This document shows positions 36,546 to 44,992 of a DNA stretch of 64,000 nucleotides, piece by piece. Source of the stretch: Planomicrobium sp. CPCC 101110 (GTDB lineage Bacteria; Bacillota; Bacilli; Bacillales_A; Planococcaceae); assembly GCF_007859395.1 (NCBI RefSeq), contig NZ_VOHD01000006.1, positions 682,001-746,000 of the forward strand. The letters are read 5' to 3'. Within the stretch, counting starts at the first letter, position 1. Every line of letters begins with the position of its first letter. The notes beneath the pieces are model-generated. The model did no database searches. It was not told the DNA's origin and saw only the letters and a list, made by a program, of their open reading frames with translations. The translations under genes were made by a program, and so were the position numbers.

Positions 36546-37469
36546 CTATTCCTTATTTTCTTTGAACCAGCCGCTGACTTGAGAGAAGAACTTCGCCATC
36601 GATTCCGGCTTTGACATGCTCGGAACGCGCGCAAGCAGCACTTCCTTCGGCGCTTTTACTCCGTCTTTTTTCTTCTGCAATATCAATATGCCTTTTGCAT
36701 GGGCGGAGTTCTTGAATAATGTATCCGGCAATTCCATGACCGCTTGGATATGCGCATGCTGCTTCAAGTACTTATGCAGTTGGGGAGCCTGAGGCGATTC
36801 GAATAACGCTTTTGGAATTACGAAAAACAAATAGCCTCCTTCGGCTGTGTGCTTCAAGGACTGCTCGATAAACAAATGATGCGCATATGACATGCCTTCT
36901 TCCGCTTTCAGTTCGAACAAGCTGGCATTGTCATCATCGGGATAATAGCCGACCGGCAAATCGGAAACCACCGCATCGACCGGATCGATCAACAGCGGCT
37001 GCAGCGCGTCCTGCAGATACAGCGTGATGGGCTGCTCGACGAGGTTGCCGGCATTCGAAGCCAAACGGATCAGCAAATCATCAAGTTCCACACCGGCTCC
37101 TGTTATGCGGCCATCCAAATAATTCATCACTGTAAGCAAAAGATTGCCCGTCCCGACCGCCGGATCCAAAATGGTCAGCTGCTTTTCCTTCATAAACAAC
37201 TCCACCAAATATCCCATCAGCAGACCCAGCGCGTCAGGCGTCATTTGATGGTGCGGCTGGACATGCTCTTTCATGCCCTTTAAAACGGCCATTTGGATCG
37301 CCTTGCGGATATCTTCCTTGCCGGCCTGCTCTTCGGGCTGTATATGCCCGTCAAGCCAGTTTTCTGTCACAGTCAATAAGCTTTCCAAATAAGAGAGGTC
37401 CTGATCTTTTTGGATTGCTGCTGCATGGGCATCGATAAAATTAAAAGTTTTTTCCATAGCTGAATTCAT
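36546..37469 (-). CDS. ytxK: Class I SAM-dependent methyltransferase YtxK
   Basis: A 307-residue protein with a helical N-terminal domain (1-95) and an N6-adenine-methylase-like SAM fold. Motif I is ILDPAVGTGNLLL near residue 123. The catalytic-loop counterpart is VVSDLPVGYYPDDDNA near 195, where classic DNA methylases have NPPY, so base methylation is uncertain. It lies next to tpx as in B. subtilis. I start at 37469, where GGAG has good spacing; the longer in-frame start at 37502 lies inside the tpx terminator. Confidence 0.87.
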   Translation of the reverse strand: MNSAMEKTFNFIDAHAAAIQKDQDLSYLESLLTVTENWLDGHIQPEEQAGKEDIRKAIQMAVLKGMKEHVQPHHQMTPDALGLLMGYLVELFMKEKQLTILDPAVGTGNLLLTVMNYLDGRITGAGVELDDLLIRLASNAGNLVEQPITLYLQDALQPLLIDPVDAVVSDLPVGYYPDDDNASLFELKAEEGMSYAHHLFIEQSLKHTAEGGYLFFVIPKALFESPQAPQLHKYLKQHAHIQAVMELPDTLFKNSAHAKGILILQKKKDGVKAPKEVLLARVPSMSKPESMAKFFSQVSGWFKENKE

Positions 37470-37492
37470 AGCTTTTTCTCCGTCCTCAATAA

Positions 37493-37521
37493 GGAAACCC
37501 ACTCGGAAGGAGTGGGTTTCT
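37493..37521 (-). terminator. Hairpin after tpx
   Basis: GAAACCCACT and AGTGGGTTTC form a perfect 10-base stem between tpx and ytxK; the T tract on the minus strand is short, so read-through into ytxK is plausible. Confidence 0.65.
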
Positions 37522-37525
37522 TGTA

Positions 37526-38032
37526 TTAGTTTGTCAGGGCTTTTACCGCTTCAATTGCTTTATTGTAATCAGGATGGTCCGTTCCTTCCGGCACATATTC
37601 CACATAAGCCACACGGTCATCCTCATCGATAACGAAGATGGAGCGTGCCAATAGCCGAAGTTCCTGCATCGTCGTACCATATGCTTCTCCGAATGACAAA
37701 TCACGGTGATCAGATACGGTGGCGATGCCTTCTATTCCGTTTTCCTCGACCCAGCGGCGCTGCGCAAAAGGCAAGTCGGCGGAAACCGTCAGTACTTCGA
37801 CATTATCGCCAAAAGAAGCGGCTTCTTGTTCAAACCGTTTTGTTTGAAGAGAACAAACACCCGTATCGAGTGATGGAACAACACTGATCAACCGGATTTT
37901 CCCTGCGCTGTTCTCCAGTGTCACGGGGCTCAGGTCATTCGCCAGAACAGTGAAATTTGGTGCTTGGTCGCCTACTTTCACTTCTCGGCCCGGCAGCGTA
38001 ACCGGATTTTGCTTGAATGTAATTTGTACCAA
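37526..38032 (-). CDS. tpx: Thiol peroxidase, single-cysteine variant
   Basis: Tpx-type peroxiredoxin, 168 residues, reducing hydroperoxides. The peroxidatic cysteine is in SLDTGVCSLQT near residue 60 with the catalytic threonine and the arginine in RLLARSIFV. The resolving cysteine that other Tpx proteins have in SADLPFAxxRxC is valine here (QRRWVEENG), and no other cysteine exists in the protein. It must therefore act as a 1-Cys enzyme or use an external thiol. The start is TTG, with GGGAGG eight bases upstream; the nearby ATG is out of frame. Confidence 0.95.
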   Translation of the reverse strand: MVQITFKQNPVTLPGREVKVGDQAPNFTVLANDLSPVTLENSAGKIRLISVVPSLDTGVCSLQTKRFEQEAASFGDNVEVLTVSADLPFAQRRWVEENGIEGIATVSDHRDLSFGEAYGTTMQELRLLARSIFVIDEDDRVAYVEYVPEGTDHPDYNKAIEAVKALTN

Positions 38033-38074
38033 TCATAACGCCTCCCTAATTCTTTTCTTTACTTTACAATCTTA

Positions 38075-38653
38075 CTAAAACGCTTCTGTCTCATGCAACT
38101 CAGAGCTTTCAGGCTTCCGCTTTTGCATGATTTTCTGCTTTCGGTACGACTCTTCATGCACTACCGTCGTATCCGCGATAAAATCGTGGACCCCCTGTTT
38201 TAAAGGTGTAAATCCGACAATCCAGTACAATGGCCAAATTGTTGCCGAAAGGAAACGTCCTATCCATTCCCGGAACAGAAGAGTCCCCCATGGCAGTTCG
38301 TCTGATTTCAGTGAAACAACGCGAATGCCCATGATCATCTTCCCGACTGTCTGTTTGAAATACTTTGTCATCAAAACAAAGTAGCCATAAAAGATGATGG
38401 CCGAAAGAATTGTATACGGCGCATACCATGCTGCAGCACTTGCATCAAGGCCGAACAGCGCGAATATGGGTTTGATCAAAATGGAGATCACCGCAAAAAC
38501 CACAAGAAGATCGACGATATATGCCCAGAATCGGACCCAAAACCCGGCAGGCTTTCTTTCATATAACAAAACTTCTTCATAGCTTGGCGTGTTTGGCTTT
38601 AATGTCGCAATAGGCTGGTCAGTGCGCATTTCTTCATTGCTTTGTCCTGTCAT
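38075..38653 (-). CDS. yteJ: RDD family membrane protein YteJ
   Basis: A 192-residue RDD-domain membrane protein. The R and D signature residues are in GFWVRFWAYIVDLLVVF, followed by helices near 50-70, 82-102 and 125-145, and HDFIADTTVV. It begins 13 bases downstream of sppA. In B. subtilis YteJ is encoded with SppA, and the pair has been linked to lantibiotic resistance with YteJ restraining the peptidase. That inference from synteny applies here. Confidence 0.87.
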   Translation of the reverse strand: MTGQSNEEMRTDQPIATLKPNTPSYEEVLLYERKPAGFWVRFWAYIVDLLVVFAVISILIKPIFALFGLDASAAAWYAPYTILSAIIFYGYFVLMTKYFKQTVGKMIMGIRVVSLKSDELPWGTLLFREWIGRFLSATIWPLYWIVGFTPLKQGVHDFIADTTVVHEESYRKQKIMQKRKPESSELHETEAF

Positions 38654-38666
38654 AATTCGATCCTCC

Positions 38667-39680
38667 TTATTTTTCGCCGTATAAGTACATCATGCGCGGA
38701 GAATTGTAATCCGAGAACAATTTCCCCAGCAATTTGGACTCCATATCATTGCCGAACAATGAATTGATTTTCATTGAAAGCAATGAACCCCATCCTTCCG
38801 AAGCGCCATACTCGAATACTTCGGCATCGCCTAATTCAAAATCGCTTTTCAGGCTGGCAATAACATCTTCTTCATAACCGAAATCGTCGGCCAGCCCGAT
38901 TTCCACCGCTTGGCGGCCGCTCATGATGCGCCCGTCCGCAAATTCTTTCACTTCACTCTCGGACATGTTGCGGCCTTCTTCGATAATATCAACAAATGAT
39001 TCATATGATTCGTTCAGCATTTCCTGCAGCAATTCGCGTTCCCCATCAGTCATATCGCGTGTCGGGCTCATGATATCTTTGTACGGCCCGGATTTGATGG
39101 TCACAAAATCGACACCGTACCGCTCAGCAAGGTCGGCATAATTGACGCTTTCCATAATGACGCCGATCGATCCGGTCAATGTTTCTTCGTTCACAAAAAT
39201 TTTCTCAGCAGGAGCTGAAATGTAATAGCCGCCTGACGCTGCAGTCGCTCCCATTGAGACATAAATCGGCTTTTGTGTTTCATCTTGGATTTCTTTGAGT
39301 TTATCGTAAATCTCAGCCGATTCGACTACACCGCCGCCTGGCGAATTGACTTTAAGCATAATGGCTTTTACTGTATCATCTTGTTTCACTTGTTTTAGCT
39401 GCTCCATAAAAAAGGCGTGGTTATAGCCGGACGAGCCGAATAGCGGCGAAGCTTCACCCGTATCCTGGATAACGCCATCAACATTCAAGACCGCAATCCG
39501 CGAGTCCATGTTCCCTTCTTCAATCACGTACTCCATATAGCCTGAATCCGTTGGAGCCAGCAACTCGGCAAACCCCGCGTCCATATCCGACTGAAATAAT
39601 GCAAAAGCCGAATTGATAACAAGCGATACTCCCAGCAATACTGCTGCTGCAACAAGTGCAATCCATCTTTTTGTGTTCAT
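38667..39680 (-). CDS. sppA: Signal peptide peptidase SppA
   Basis: A 337-residue membrane-anchored serine protease of the S49 family, cleaving leftover signal peptides. An N-terminal anchor (about 6-28) precedes the catalytic domain. The nucleophile serine is in TLTGSIGVIMES near residue 170 and the lysine general base in TIKSGPYKDIMSP near 222; GGGVVESAEIY marks the oxyanion region. The gene precedes yteJ. RBS GGAGGGAATGTGTAA stands before the ATG. Confidence 0.93.
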   Translation of the reverse strand: MNTKRWIALVAAAVLLGVSLVINSAFALFQSDMDAGFAELLAPTDSGYMEYVIEEGNMDSRIAVLNVDGVIQDTGEASPLFGSSGYNHAFFMEQLKQVKQDDTVKAIMLKVNSPGGGVVESAEIYDKLKEIQDETQKPIYVSMGATAASGGYYISAPAEKIFVNEETLTGSIGVIMESVNYADLAERYGVDFVTIKSGPYKDIMSPTRDMTDGERELLQEMLNESYESFVDIIEEGRNMSESEVKEFADGRIMSGRQAVEIGLADDFGYEEDVIASLKSDFELGDAEVFEYGASEGWGSLLSMKINSLFGNDMESKLLGKLFSDYNSPRMMYLYGEK

Positions 39681-39754
39681 TTACACATTCCCTCCTCGAT
39701 CTCTACTCTATTACTATACGGTAAAAGCCGCAGAATGTTTCATTTGTTTTGCGA

Positions 39755-40672
39755 TCAAGCTGCAGCTTTCATTTTATCCTTTTTCGCCCCTCTTACTTGG
39801 ATGATTTTAGAGGCTGTGAACAAGACCAACGCGCACCAGATCAATGAGAAGGAAACCAGTTCGACCACCCCGAACGATTCACCATAGATCAAGACGCCGA
39901 TGATGAGCATTAGCGACGGGGCAATATACTGCAAAAAGCCGATCATGTACAGCGGAATAAGCTGGGCTCCCGTCGCGAACAGCACCAGCGGCAAAGCCGT
40001 AGCCGCGCCGCTCAGGATGAGCAGCAGATCCGTCGAGCCGCTTCCGTGCAAAAAGGCTGCCTGTCCTGTATAAAACAGGTAAACATAATAGGCGGTTGCG
40101 ACGGGAAGCACGAAAAGAGTCTCAAGCGCCAAACCGCGCAGCGCATTAAGCTTGATCGTTTTTTTGATCAGGCCATAAAATGCGAACGAGAAAGCCATGC
40201 CGAATGCCAGCCACGGAAAAGTGCCGTAGGAAACGGTCATGATGACCACACCGATAGCCGCCAAAACGAACGCCGCTTTAATGGCCGGCGTCAGCTTTTC
40301 TTTCAGGAAGAAAACTCCGAGCAGCACTGAAACGAGCGGATTCACGTAATAGCCAAGGCTCGTCTCAACGATGCGGTCATTGGTTACCGCAAAGATATAT
40401 AAGAACCAATTTGCGGTGATCAAGTAAGATGCGGCCATCAAAGCAAAAAACATTTTTTTCGATTGCCACAGCGTTTTTATATCAGAGAGCAAGTGCTTGC
40501 CGCCATTCACTAAAAATATAAATGCCAGTGTCAGCCAAAAAGCCCAGAAGATGCGCGCCGTCAATATTTCATCACTGCCGACATGCCCTACTTGCTTCCA
40601 GTAGATCGGCAGGAAGCCCCAAATCATATAAGTTAAAACTGTATAAATCATACCTTTTCTTTCTTCTGCCAC
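39755..40672 (-). CDS. rarD: EamA-type transporter RarD
   Basis: A 305-residue DMT-superfamily permease with ten predicted helices in two EamA halves, matching RarD (IYTVLTYMIWGFLPIYWK, VGSDEILTARIFWAF, TNDRIVETSLGYYVNPL). RarD was named after chloramphenicol sensitivity in E. coli, but its true substrate is unclear. The start is GTG at 40672, which gives the normal RarD N-terminal length; the RBS is weak. In B. subtilis this place is occupied by nadK2. Confidence 0.88.
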   Translation of the reverse strand: MAEERKGMIYTVLTYMIWGFLPIYWKQVGHVGSDEILTARIFWAFWLTLAFIFLVNGGKHLLSDIKTLWQSKKMFFALMAASYLITANWFLYIFAVTNDRIVETSLGYYVNPLVSVLLGVFFLKEKLTPAIKAAFVLAAIGVVIMTVSYGTFPWLAFGMAFSFAFYGLIKKTIKLNALRGLALETLFVLPVATAYYVYLFYTGQAAFLHGSGSTDLLLILSGAATALPLVLFATGAQLIPLYMIGFLQYIAPSLMLIIGVLIYGESFGVVELVSFSLIWCALVLFTASKIIQVRGAKKDKMKAAA

Positions 40673-40824
40673 GCTTTTTGCACCACTCTTTTTTTTATTT
40701 TGCCTTTCGAAATAACAAAGTTAATTATATGCCTGCACCCATTGAATGTAAACCTAACGGAACCGCAGGCGGCAAGTGAATCAGCAGAGGAAATCAAGCG
40801 AGTGGCAGGCAAAATCCTGCCTCA

Positions 40825-40861
40825 AATAAAAAGGATTCCGGAAAAGTTTTCCGGAATCCTA
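40825..40861 (-). terminator. Terminator of mbcS
   Basis: AGGATTCCGGAAAA and TTTTCCGGAATCCT form a 14-base perfect stem followed by TTTTTA on the minus strand. Confidence 0.92.
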
Positions 40862-40864
40862 AAA

Positions 40865-42445
40865 TCATCTGTTTCTGTTTTGCTCCAGTTGGCGCAATTC
40901 CACCCGCCGGATTTTGCCGGATGCCGTCTTCGGCAATTCCTGCAGAAATTCGATAGCACGCGGATATTTGTAAGGCGCCGTCAGCTTCTTCACATGTTCC
41001 TGCAATTCCTTGACCAGTTCTTCTGATGGGTCGGTTCCAGCTACAGGCACAACGAACGCTTTGACGATTGTCCCACGGATTTCATCGGGAGAGGCGACTA
41101 CAGCGCACTCCTGGACTGCCTGGTGTTTGACGAGCGCATCTTCCACTTCGAACGGCCCAATGGTATAGCCCGAGGAAATAATGATGTCATCGCCGCGGCC
41201 TTCAAACCAGAAGTAGCCGTCCCCATCTTTTGACGCTTTGTCGCCTGTTACATAATAATCGCCGCGGAACTGCATTTTCGTCCGCTCATCGTCTTTGAAA
41301 TATCCTTTGAACAACGCCGGTGTTTCAACATGGACAGCGATGTCGCCCACTTCGCCTGCAGCTGCGGGTTCACCATTTTCGTTGATGATTTCCACGCGGT
41401 TTCCCGGCGTCGGTTTCCCCATTGAGCCGATGCGGATTTCCATGCCTTTCATTACGCCGACCAACAGAGTATTTTCGGTCTGTCCATAACCGTCCCGCAC
41501 TTCAAGCCCAAAATGTTCCCTAAAAACATTGATAACTTCCGCGTTCAACGGTTCGCCAGCGGATACAGCACTATGCAGCGATGACAAATCGAAAGATGCC
41601 AAGTTTTTCTGCTTGGCCATCAAGCGGTATTCTGTCGGCGTGCAGCACAGTACATTGATTTTTCGCCGTTCCAGAATTTCCAGATACGTTTCCGGATTGA
41701 ATTTCCCGTTATAGACAAATCCTGTAGCGCCGCTTCCAAGGGTCGCGACAAACGGGCTCCAAATCCACTTTTGCCAGCCAGGGCTTGCAGTCGCCCACAC
41801 CAAATCGCCTTCTGTTGCGCCAAGCCAGTGCTCGGCGGATGTGCGAAGATGCGCATAAGCCCAGGCGTGGCTATGAACAGCGCCTTTCGGGTTGCCTGTT
41901 GTGCCTGATGTATAAGATAAAAACGCCATATCTTCCTTCTTTGTAAAGGCAGTTTCAAAATGGTCAGATGCATTTTCCATTTCTTCTGTCAAGGAAATCC
42001 ACGAGCTGTCGGAATGGCCAATGACGAATTTGGTGACGCTGTCCATTTCCTCCACATCCGCAAACTGGTCCATGAATGGCTCGTATGCAATGACCGCTTT
42101 CGCTTCACTGTGGTTCAAACGGTACGAAATATCTTTGGTCCGCAGCATTTCAGAACTCGGGATAACTACCAGCCCTGCTTTTAACGCGCCGATATAGGCT
42201 TCATAAGCTTCAATCAGCCTAGGGACCATGACCAAAACGATATCCCCTTTCTCCAATCCCGCTTTGCGGAAACTGTTCGCCGCGCGGTTCGCCCGCTTGA
42301 TCAGCTCATCATATGTAATCTGTTTGTTCTCGCCTTCATCACTTTCCCAGACGATTGCAAGCTTTCCGTCTCCCGTCGCATATTTCTCAATTTCCTGGAT
42401 CAAATTATAAGAATCCGGCGCCAGCAATTCTTCTCTTTTAATCAT
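40865..42445 (-). CDS. mbcS: Acyl-CoA synthetase, MbcS/YtcI type
   Basis: A 526-residue adenylate-forming acyl-CoA ligase. The P-loop-like AMP motif is LSYTSGTTGNPKGAVHSHAW near residue 175, further motifs are DGYGQTENT and YVTGDKASKDGDGYFWFEGRGDD, and the catalytic lysine is in PKTASGKIRRVELR near 513. It corresponds to B. subtilis YtcI and Listeria MbcS. MbcS activates short branched-chain carboxylic acids for anteiso fatty acid synthesis, useful for membrane fluidity in the cold. GAGGGGGAG precedes the ATG. Substrate preference is inferred from family and synteny. Confidence 0.87.
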   Translation of the reverse strand: MIKREELLAPDSYNLIQEIEKYATGDGKLAIVWESDEGENKQITYDELIKRANRAANSFRKAGLEKGDIVLVMVPRLIEAYEAYIGALKAGLVVIPSSEMLRTKDISYRLNHSEAKAVIAYEPFMDQFADVEEMDSVTKFVIGHSDSSWISLTEEMENASDHFETAFTKKEDMAFLSYTSGTTGNPKGAVHSHAWAYAHLRTSAEHWLGATEGDLVWATASPGWQKWIWSPFVATLGSGATGFVYNGKFNPETYLEILERRKINVLCCTPTEYRLMAKQKNLASFDLSSLHSAVSAGEPLNAEVINVFREHFGLEVRDGYGQTENTLLVGVMKGMEIRIGSMGKPTPGNRVEIINENGEPAAAGEVGDIAVHVETPALFKGYFKDDERTKMQFRGDYYVTGDKASKDGDGYFWFEGRGDDIIISSGYTIGPFEVEDALVKHQAVQECAVVASPDEIRGTIVKAFVVPVAGTDPSEELVKELQEHVKKLTAPYKYPRAIEFLQELPKTASGKIRRVELRQLEQNRNR

Positions 42446-42486
42446 TTGTCTCCCCCTCGATATATAATTTATATTCTATTTTTTTT

Positions 42487-42514
42487 ATTATACCGGAAGA
42501 GTTTTAGTATTCAA
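42487..42514 (-). promoter_or_regulatory. Promoter of mbcS
   Basis: On the minus strand TTGAAT (42509-42514), 16 bases, TATAAT (42487-42492), then an A/T-rich leader to the RBS. Confidence 0.65.
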
Positions 42515-42595
42515 AATAATAAAACAAGTCGGTTGCTTTATGTTTCCCTATTTTTCATCAAGCATGAACTTTCTTCTCTTATAAAAAGCCAAAAG

Positions 42596-42620
42596 AAAAA
42601 ACCGCCTAATGGCGGTTTTA
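42596..42620 (-). terminator. Terminator of thiI
   Basis: AAAACCGCC, TAAT, GGCGGTTTT overlapping the thiI stop, with TTTTTC on the minus strand. Confidence 0.88.
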
Positions 42621-43826
42621 AAGCAGGTCCTCGTATACAGCGCCGTTTTTTTTCACTTGCGGGAATTTCACGATTTCACGCTGGTCAACCGCTTCTTGAA
42701 TAAACTCGTCAAAAGAAACGAAATTCTCGTAATACTCGACTTTATCAAGCTTTGGTTTAGTTTTTGGATTGGCGGGCGTGAAAATGGTGCAGCAATCTTC
42801 ATAGGGGCGTATGGATATATCATACGTCCCTATTTTCTGGGCCGTTTCAATAATATCCAGCTTGTCTGCGGCAATAAGCGGACGAAGAACCGGTGTGCGG
42901 GTCACAGCATTGATGGCGCTCAAACTTTCCAAAGTTTGGCTTGCCACTTGCCCCAGGCTTTCTCCGGTGATGATCGCCTTGCAATTTGTTTCTTCCAATA
43001 CTTTATCCGCCACCCGCATCATCATGCGCCGGGTTGACGTCATCGTAATATTGTCCGGGACTTGTTTATGCACTTCTTGCTGCAGTTTGGTAAATGGAAT
43101 AATGTGCAGATTGACGGATGAACCGAACTGGCTCAGTTTTTCCGCAAGATCAAACACTTTTTCTTTTGCGCGGTCATTGGTGAATGGCGGGCTGAAAAAA
43201 TGGATCAGTTCGAGGCGGACGCCCCGTTTCAGCATATGGTAGCCGGCCACCGGGCTGTCAATGCCGCCCGACAGCATCAGCAGGCCTTTGCCGCCTGCGC
43301 CGACCGGCAAACCGCCCGCTCCTTGGATGACTTCCGCCATCATGTAAGCCGCTTCTTCGCGAATTTCCACTTTCAGTTCGATGTCAGGATGCTGCATCTG
43401 GACGGAAAGTTCCGGAAAGCTGCGCAGCACATGCGAACCGATTTCATGCATGATTTCCAGTTTTTCCAACGGGAATGCTTTGTTCGGACGTTTAACGCTC
43501 ACTTTGAACGTTTTACCGGTACGGTCGAGTTTCTCGACGACGCGGAACGCGGTTTGTTTCATCGCGTCCATATCCAATTCCGCTTCAGTGACCGGACTGA
43601 ACGATTGAATGCCAAACACTTTAGGCAGGCGGCGGATCGCTTGTTCTATTTCTGCTTCATTATCCGATGCGATAAACATCCGATCGCGTTCCGCTTTGAT
43701 GCGGATGCCGCCCAAGTCTGCAAACGTCTGCCGCACGTTATCACGCAATCGGCCAATAAAGGAATTGCGGTTTTTCCCTTTTGTTGATAACTCCCCGTAC
43801 CTGACGAGGATTTGGTTTGTTTTCAT
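42618..43826 (-). CDS. thiI: tRNA 4-thiouridine synthetase ThiI
   Basis: A 402-residue enzyme that activates uridine-8 of tRNA for thiolation and serves thiazole synthesis. It has an NFLD and THUMP N-terminal part (1-170) and a PP-loop MLSGGIDSPVAGYHM near residue 187. The rhodanese domain with the catalytic cysteine of E. coli ThiI is missing, as in Bacillus, where NifZ delivers the sulfur. The ATG at 43826 follows AAAGGAG and matches the usual N-terminus. It starts five bases after nifZ. Confidence 0.95.
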   Translation of the reverse strand: MKTNQILVRYGELSTKGKNRNSFIGRLRDNVRQTFADLGGIRIKAERDRMFIASDNEAEIEQAIRRLPKVFGIQSFSPVTEAELDMDAMKQTAFRVVEKLDRTGKTFKVSVKRPNKAFPLEKLEIMHEIGSHVLRSFPELSVQMQHPDIELKVEIREEAAYMMAEVIQGAGGLPVGAGGKGLLMLSGGIDSPVAGYHMLKRGVRLELIHFFSPPFTNDRAKEKVFDLAEKLSQFGSSVNLHIIPFTKLQQEVHKQVPDNITMTSTRRMMMRVADKVLEETNCKAIITGESLGQVASQTLESLSAINAVTRTPVLRPLIAADKLDIIETAQKIGTYDISIRPYEDCCTIFTPANPKTKPKLDKVEYYENFVSFDEFIQEAVDQREIVKFPQVKKNGAVYEDLL

Positions 43827-43831
43827 GCTGG

Positions 43832-44935
43832 TCATACTCCTTTGATCAAACGGTTGACCCGTTCAAATGCTTTCTTGAAATGCCGGATATCTTGTTGGGT
43901 CGTGAAAGCTCCGAAACTGATCCGGATCACGCCGTCCCTATAGTCCCGGGGCACTCGTATAGCCTCAATCACGTGGCTTGTTTCACGGCTTTTGGATGAG
44001 CATGCACTTGAAGTCGAAACAATGATGCCTTCTTTCTGCAAACCGGAAACAAGGATCTCCCCTTTAATCCCTTTAGCCGCTATAGATAAAATATGAGGTG
44101 CGCCTTCTGCCGGACTAAGCACCTTTACATTAGGATAATTCATGAAAAAATCACGCAGGTCATGATTCCATTTTTGATGGCCCCGATGAGGTTCAGCCAA
44201 TCTCAGCGCTTTTGCTAGTGCAGCAGCATGAGGCACAGAGACAGTCCCGCTCCTCAATCCTGCTTCTTGCCCTCCGCCGACTTGCACAGCTTTGAACTCC
44301 ACATCGTTGAACGCCAATACACCGCTCGCTTTTAACCCATGGATTTTATGGGCAGACATTGTCAGCAAATCCGGCATTGCGGTTTGATCGAAAGCCAGTT
44401 TTCCGATGCTTTGTACCCCATCAACATGGAAAAACGTCCGGGTATTTTTCAAGAGCCGGGCAATGTCGGCGATAGGATGAACCGTGCCGAGTTCATTGTT
44501 GACATGCATAAGGCTCACGAGAATCGTATCGCTTCTCAAGGTATTCTTCAACTCATCAAGACTGATCCGGCCGAAATGGTCGACAGGCAAACGTGTGATT
44601 TCAAATCCTTGTTCTTCAAGAGCTCCAAGGCTGTTCAACACCGAGGGATGTTCTGTCGCCGCTGTGATAATATGTTTGCCGCGCGACTTGTAAGCAAATG
44701 CTGTCCCGAAAATTGCCAAGTTATTCGATTCCGTCCCGCCGGATGTAAAAGCGACGTGCTTCATATGCAAAAGGCCAGCTATTTGAGCACGGGCTTTTTC
44801 AAGCAAATCTTCCGCGGCATTTCCCATCTGGTGCAATGAAGCCGGATTGGCATAAAATTGTTCGTTTGCTTTAACGAATGTCTCCAGTATTTCTTTTTTT
44901 GGTTTTGTTGTTGCGCTATTGTCCAAGTAAATCAT
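43832..44935 (-). CDS. nifZ: Cysteine desulfurase NifZ-type
   Basis: A 367-residue PLP-dependent cysteine desulfurase. The N-terminus MIYLDNSATTKP is diagnostic, the PLP lysine is in LTMSAHKIHGLKASG near residue 195, and the active-site cysteine is in VSTSSACSSKSR near 320. Its tight pairing with thiI indicates that it supplies persulfide sulfur for 4-thiouridine in tRNA, as shown for NifZ of B. subtilis. It lies downstream of ezrA and is separated from it by a terminator. Confidence 0.94.
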   Translation of the reverse strand: MIYLDNSATTKPKKEILETFVKANEQFYANPASLHQMGNAAEDLLEKARAQIAGLLHMKHVAFTSGGTESNNLAIFGTAFAYKSRGKHIITAATEHPSVLNSLGALEEQGFEITRLPVDHFGRISLDELKNTLRSDTILVSLMHVNNELGTVHPIADIARLLKNTRTFFHVDGVQSIGKLAFDQTAMPDLLTMSAHKIHGLKASGVLAFNDVEFKAVQVGGGQEAGLRSGTVSVPHAAALAKALRLAEPHRGHQKWNHDLRDFFMNYPNVKVLSPAEGAPHILSIAAKGIKGEILVSGLQKEGIIVSTSSACSSKSRETSHVIEAIRVPRDYRDGVIRISFGAFTTQQDIRHFKKAFERVNRLIKGV

Positions 44936-44952
44936 CGTGCCACCTCCGAAAA

Positions 44953-44984
44953 GAAAACCACCAGCTCAAGGGCTGGTGGTTTTT
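44953..44984 (-). terminator. Terminator of ezrA
   Basis: AAACCACCAGC and GCTGGTGGTTT form an 11-base stem downstream of the ezrA stop on the minus strand, ending in a T-rich tail. Confidence 0.88.
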
Positions 44985-44992
44985 TTATTGTT

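Noticed and set aside
43200-43787. A 195-codon open frame on the plus strand
   Set aside because: It is antisense to thiI, has no RBS, and its translation is rich in H, F and R as expected for a shadow of a coding strand.
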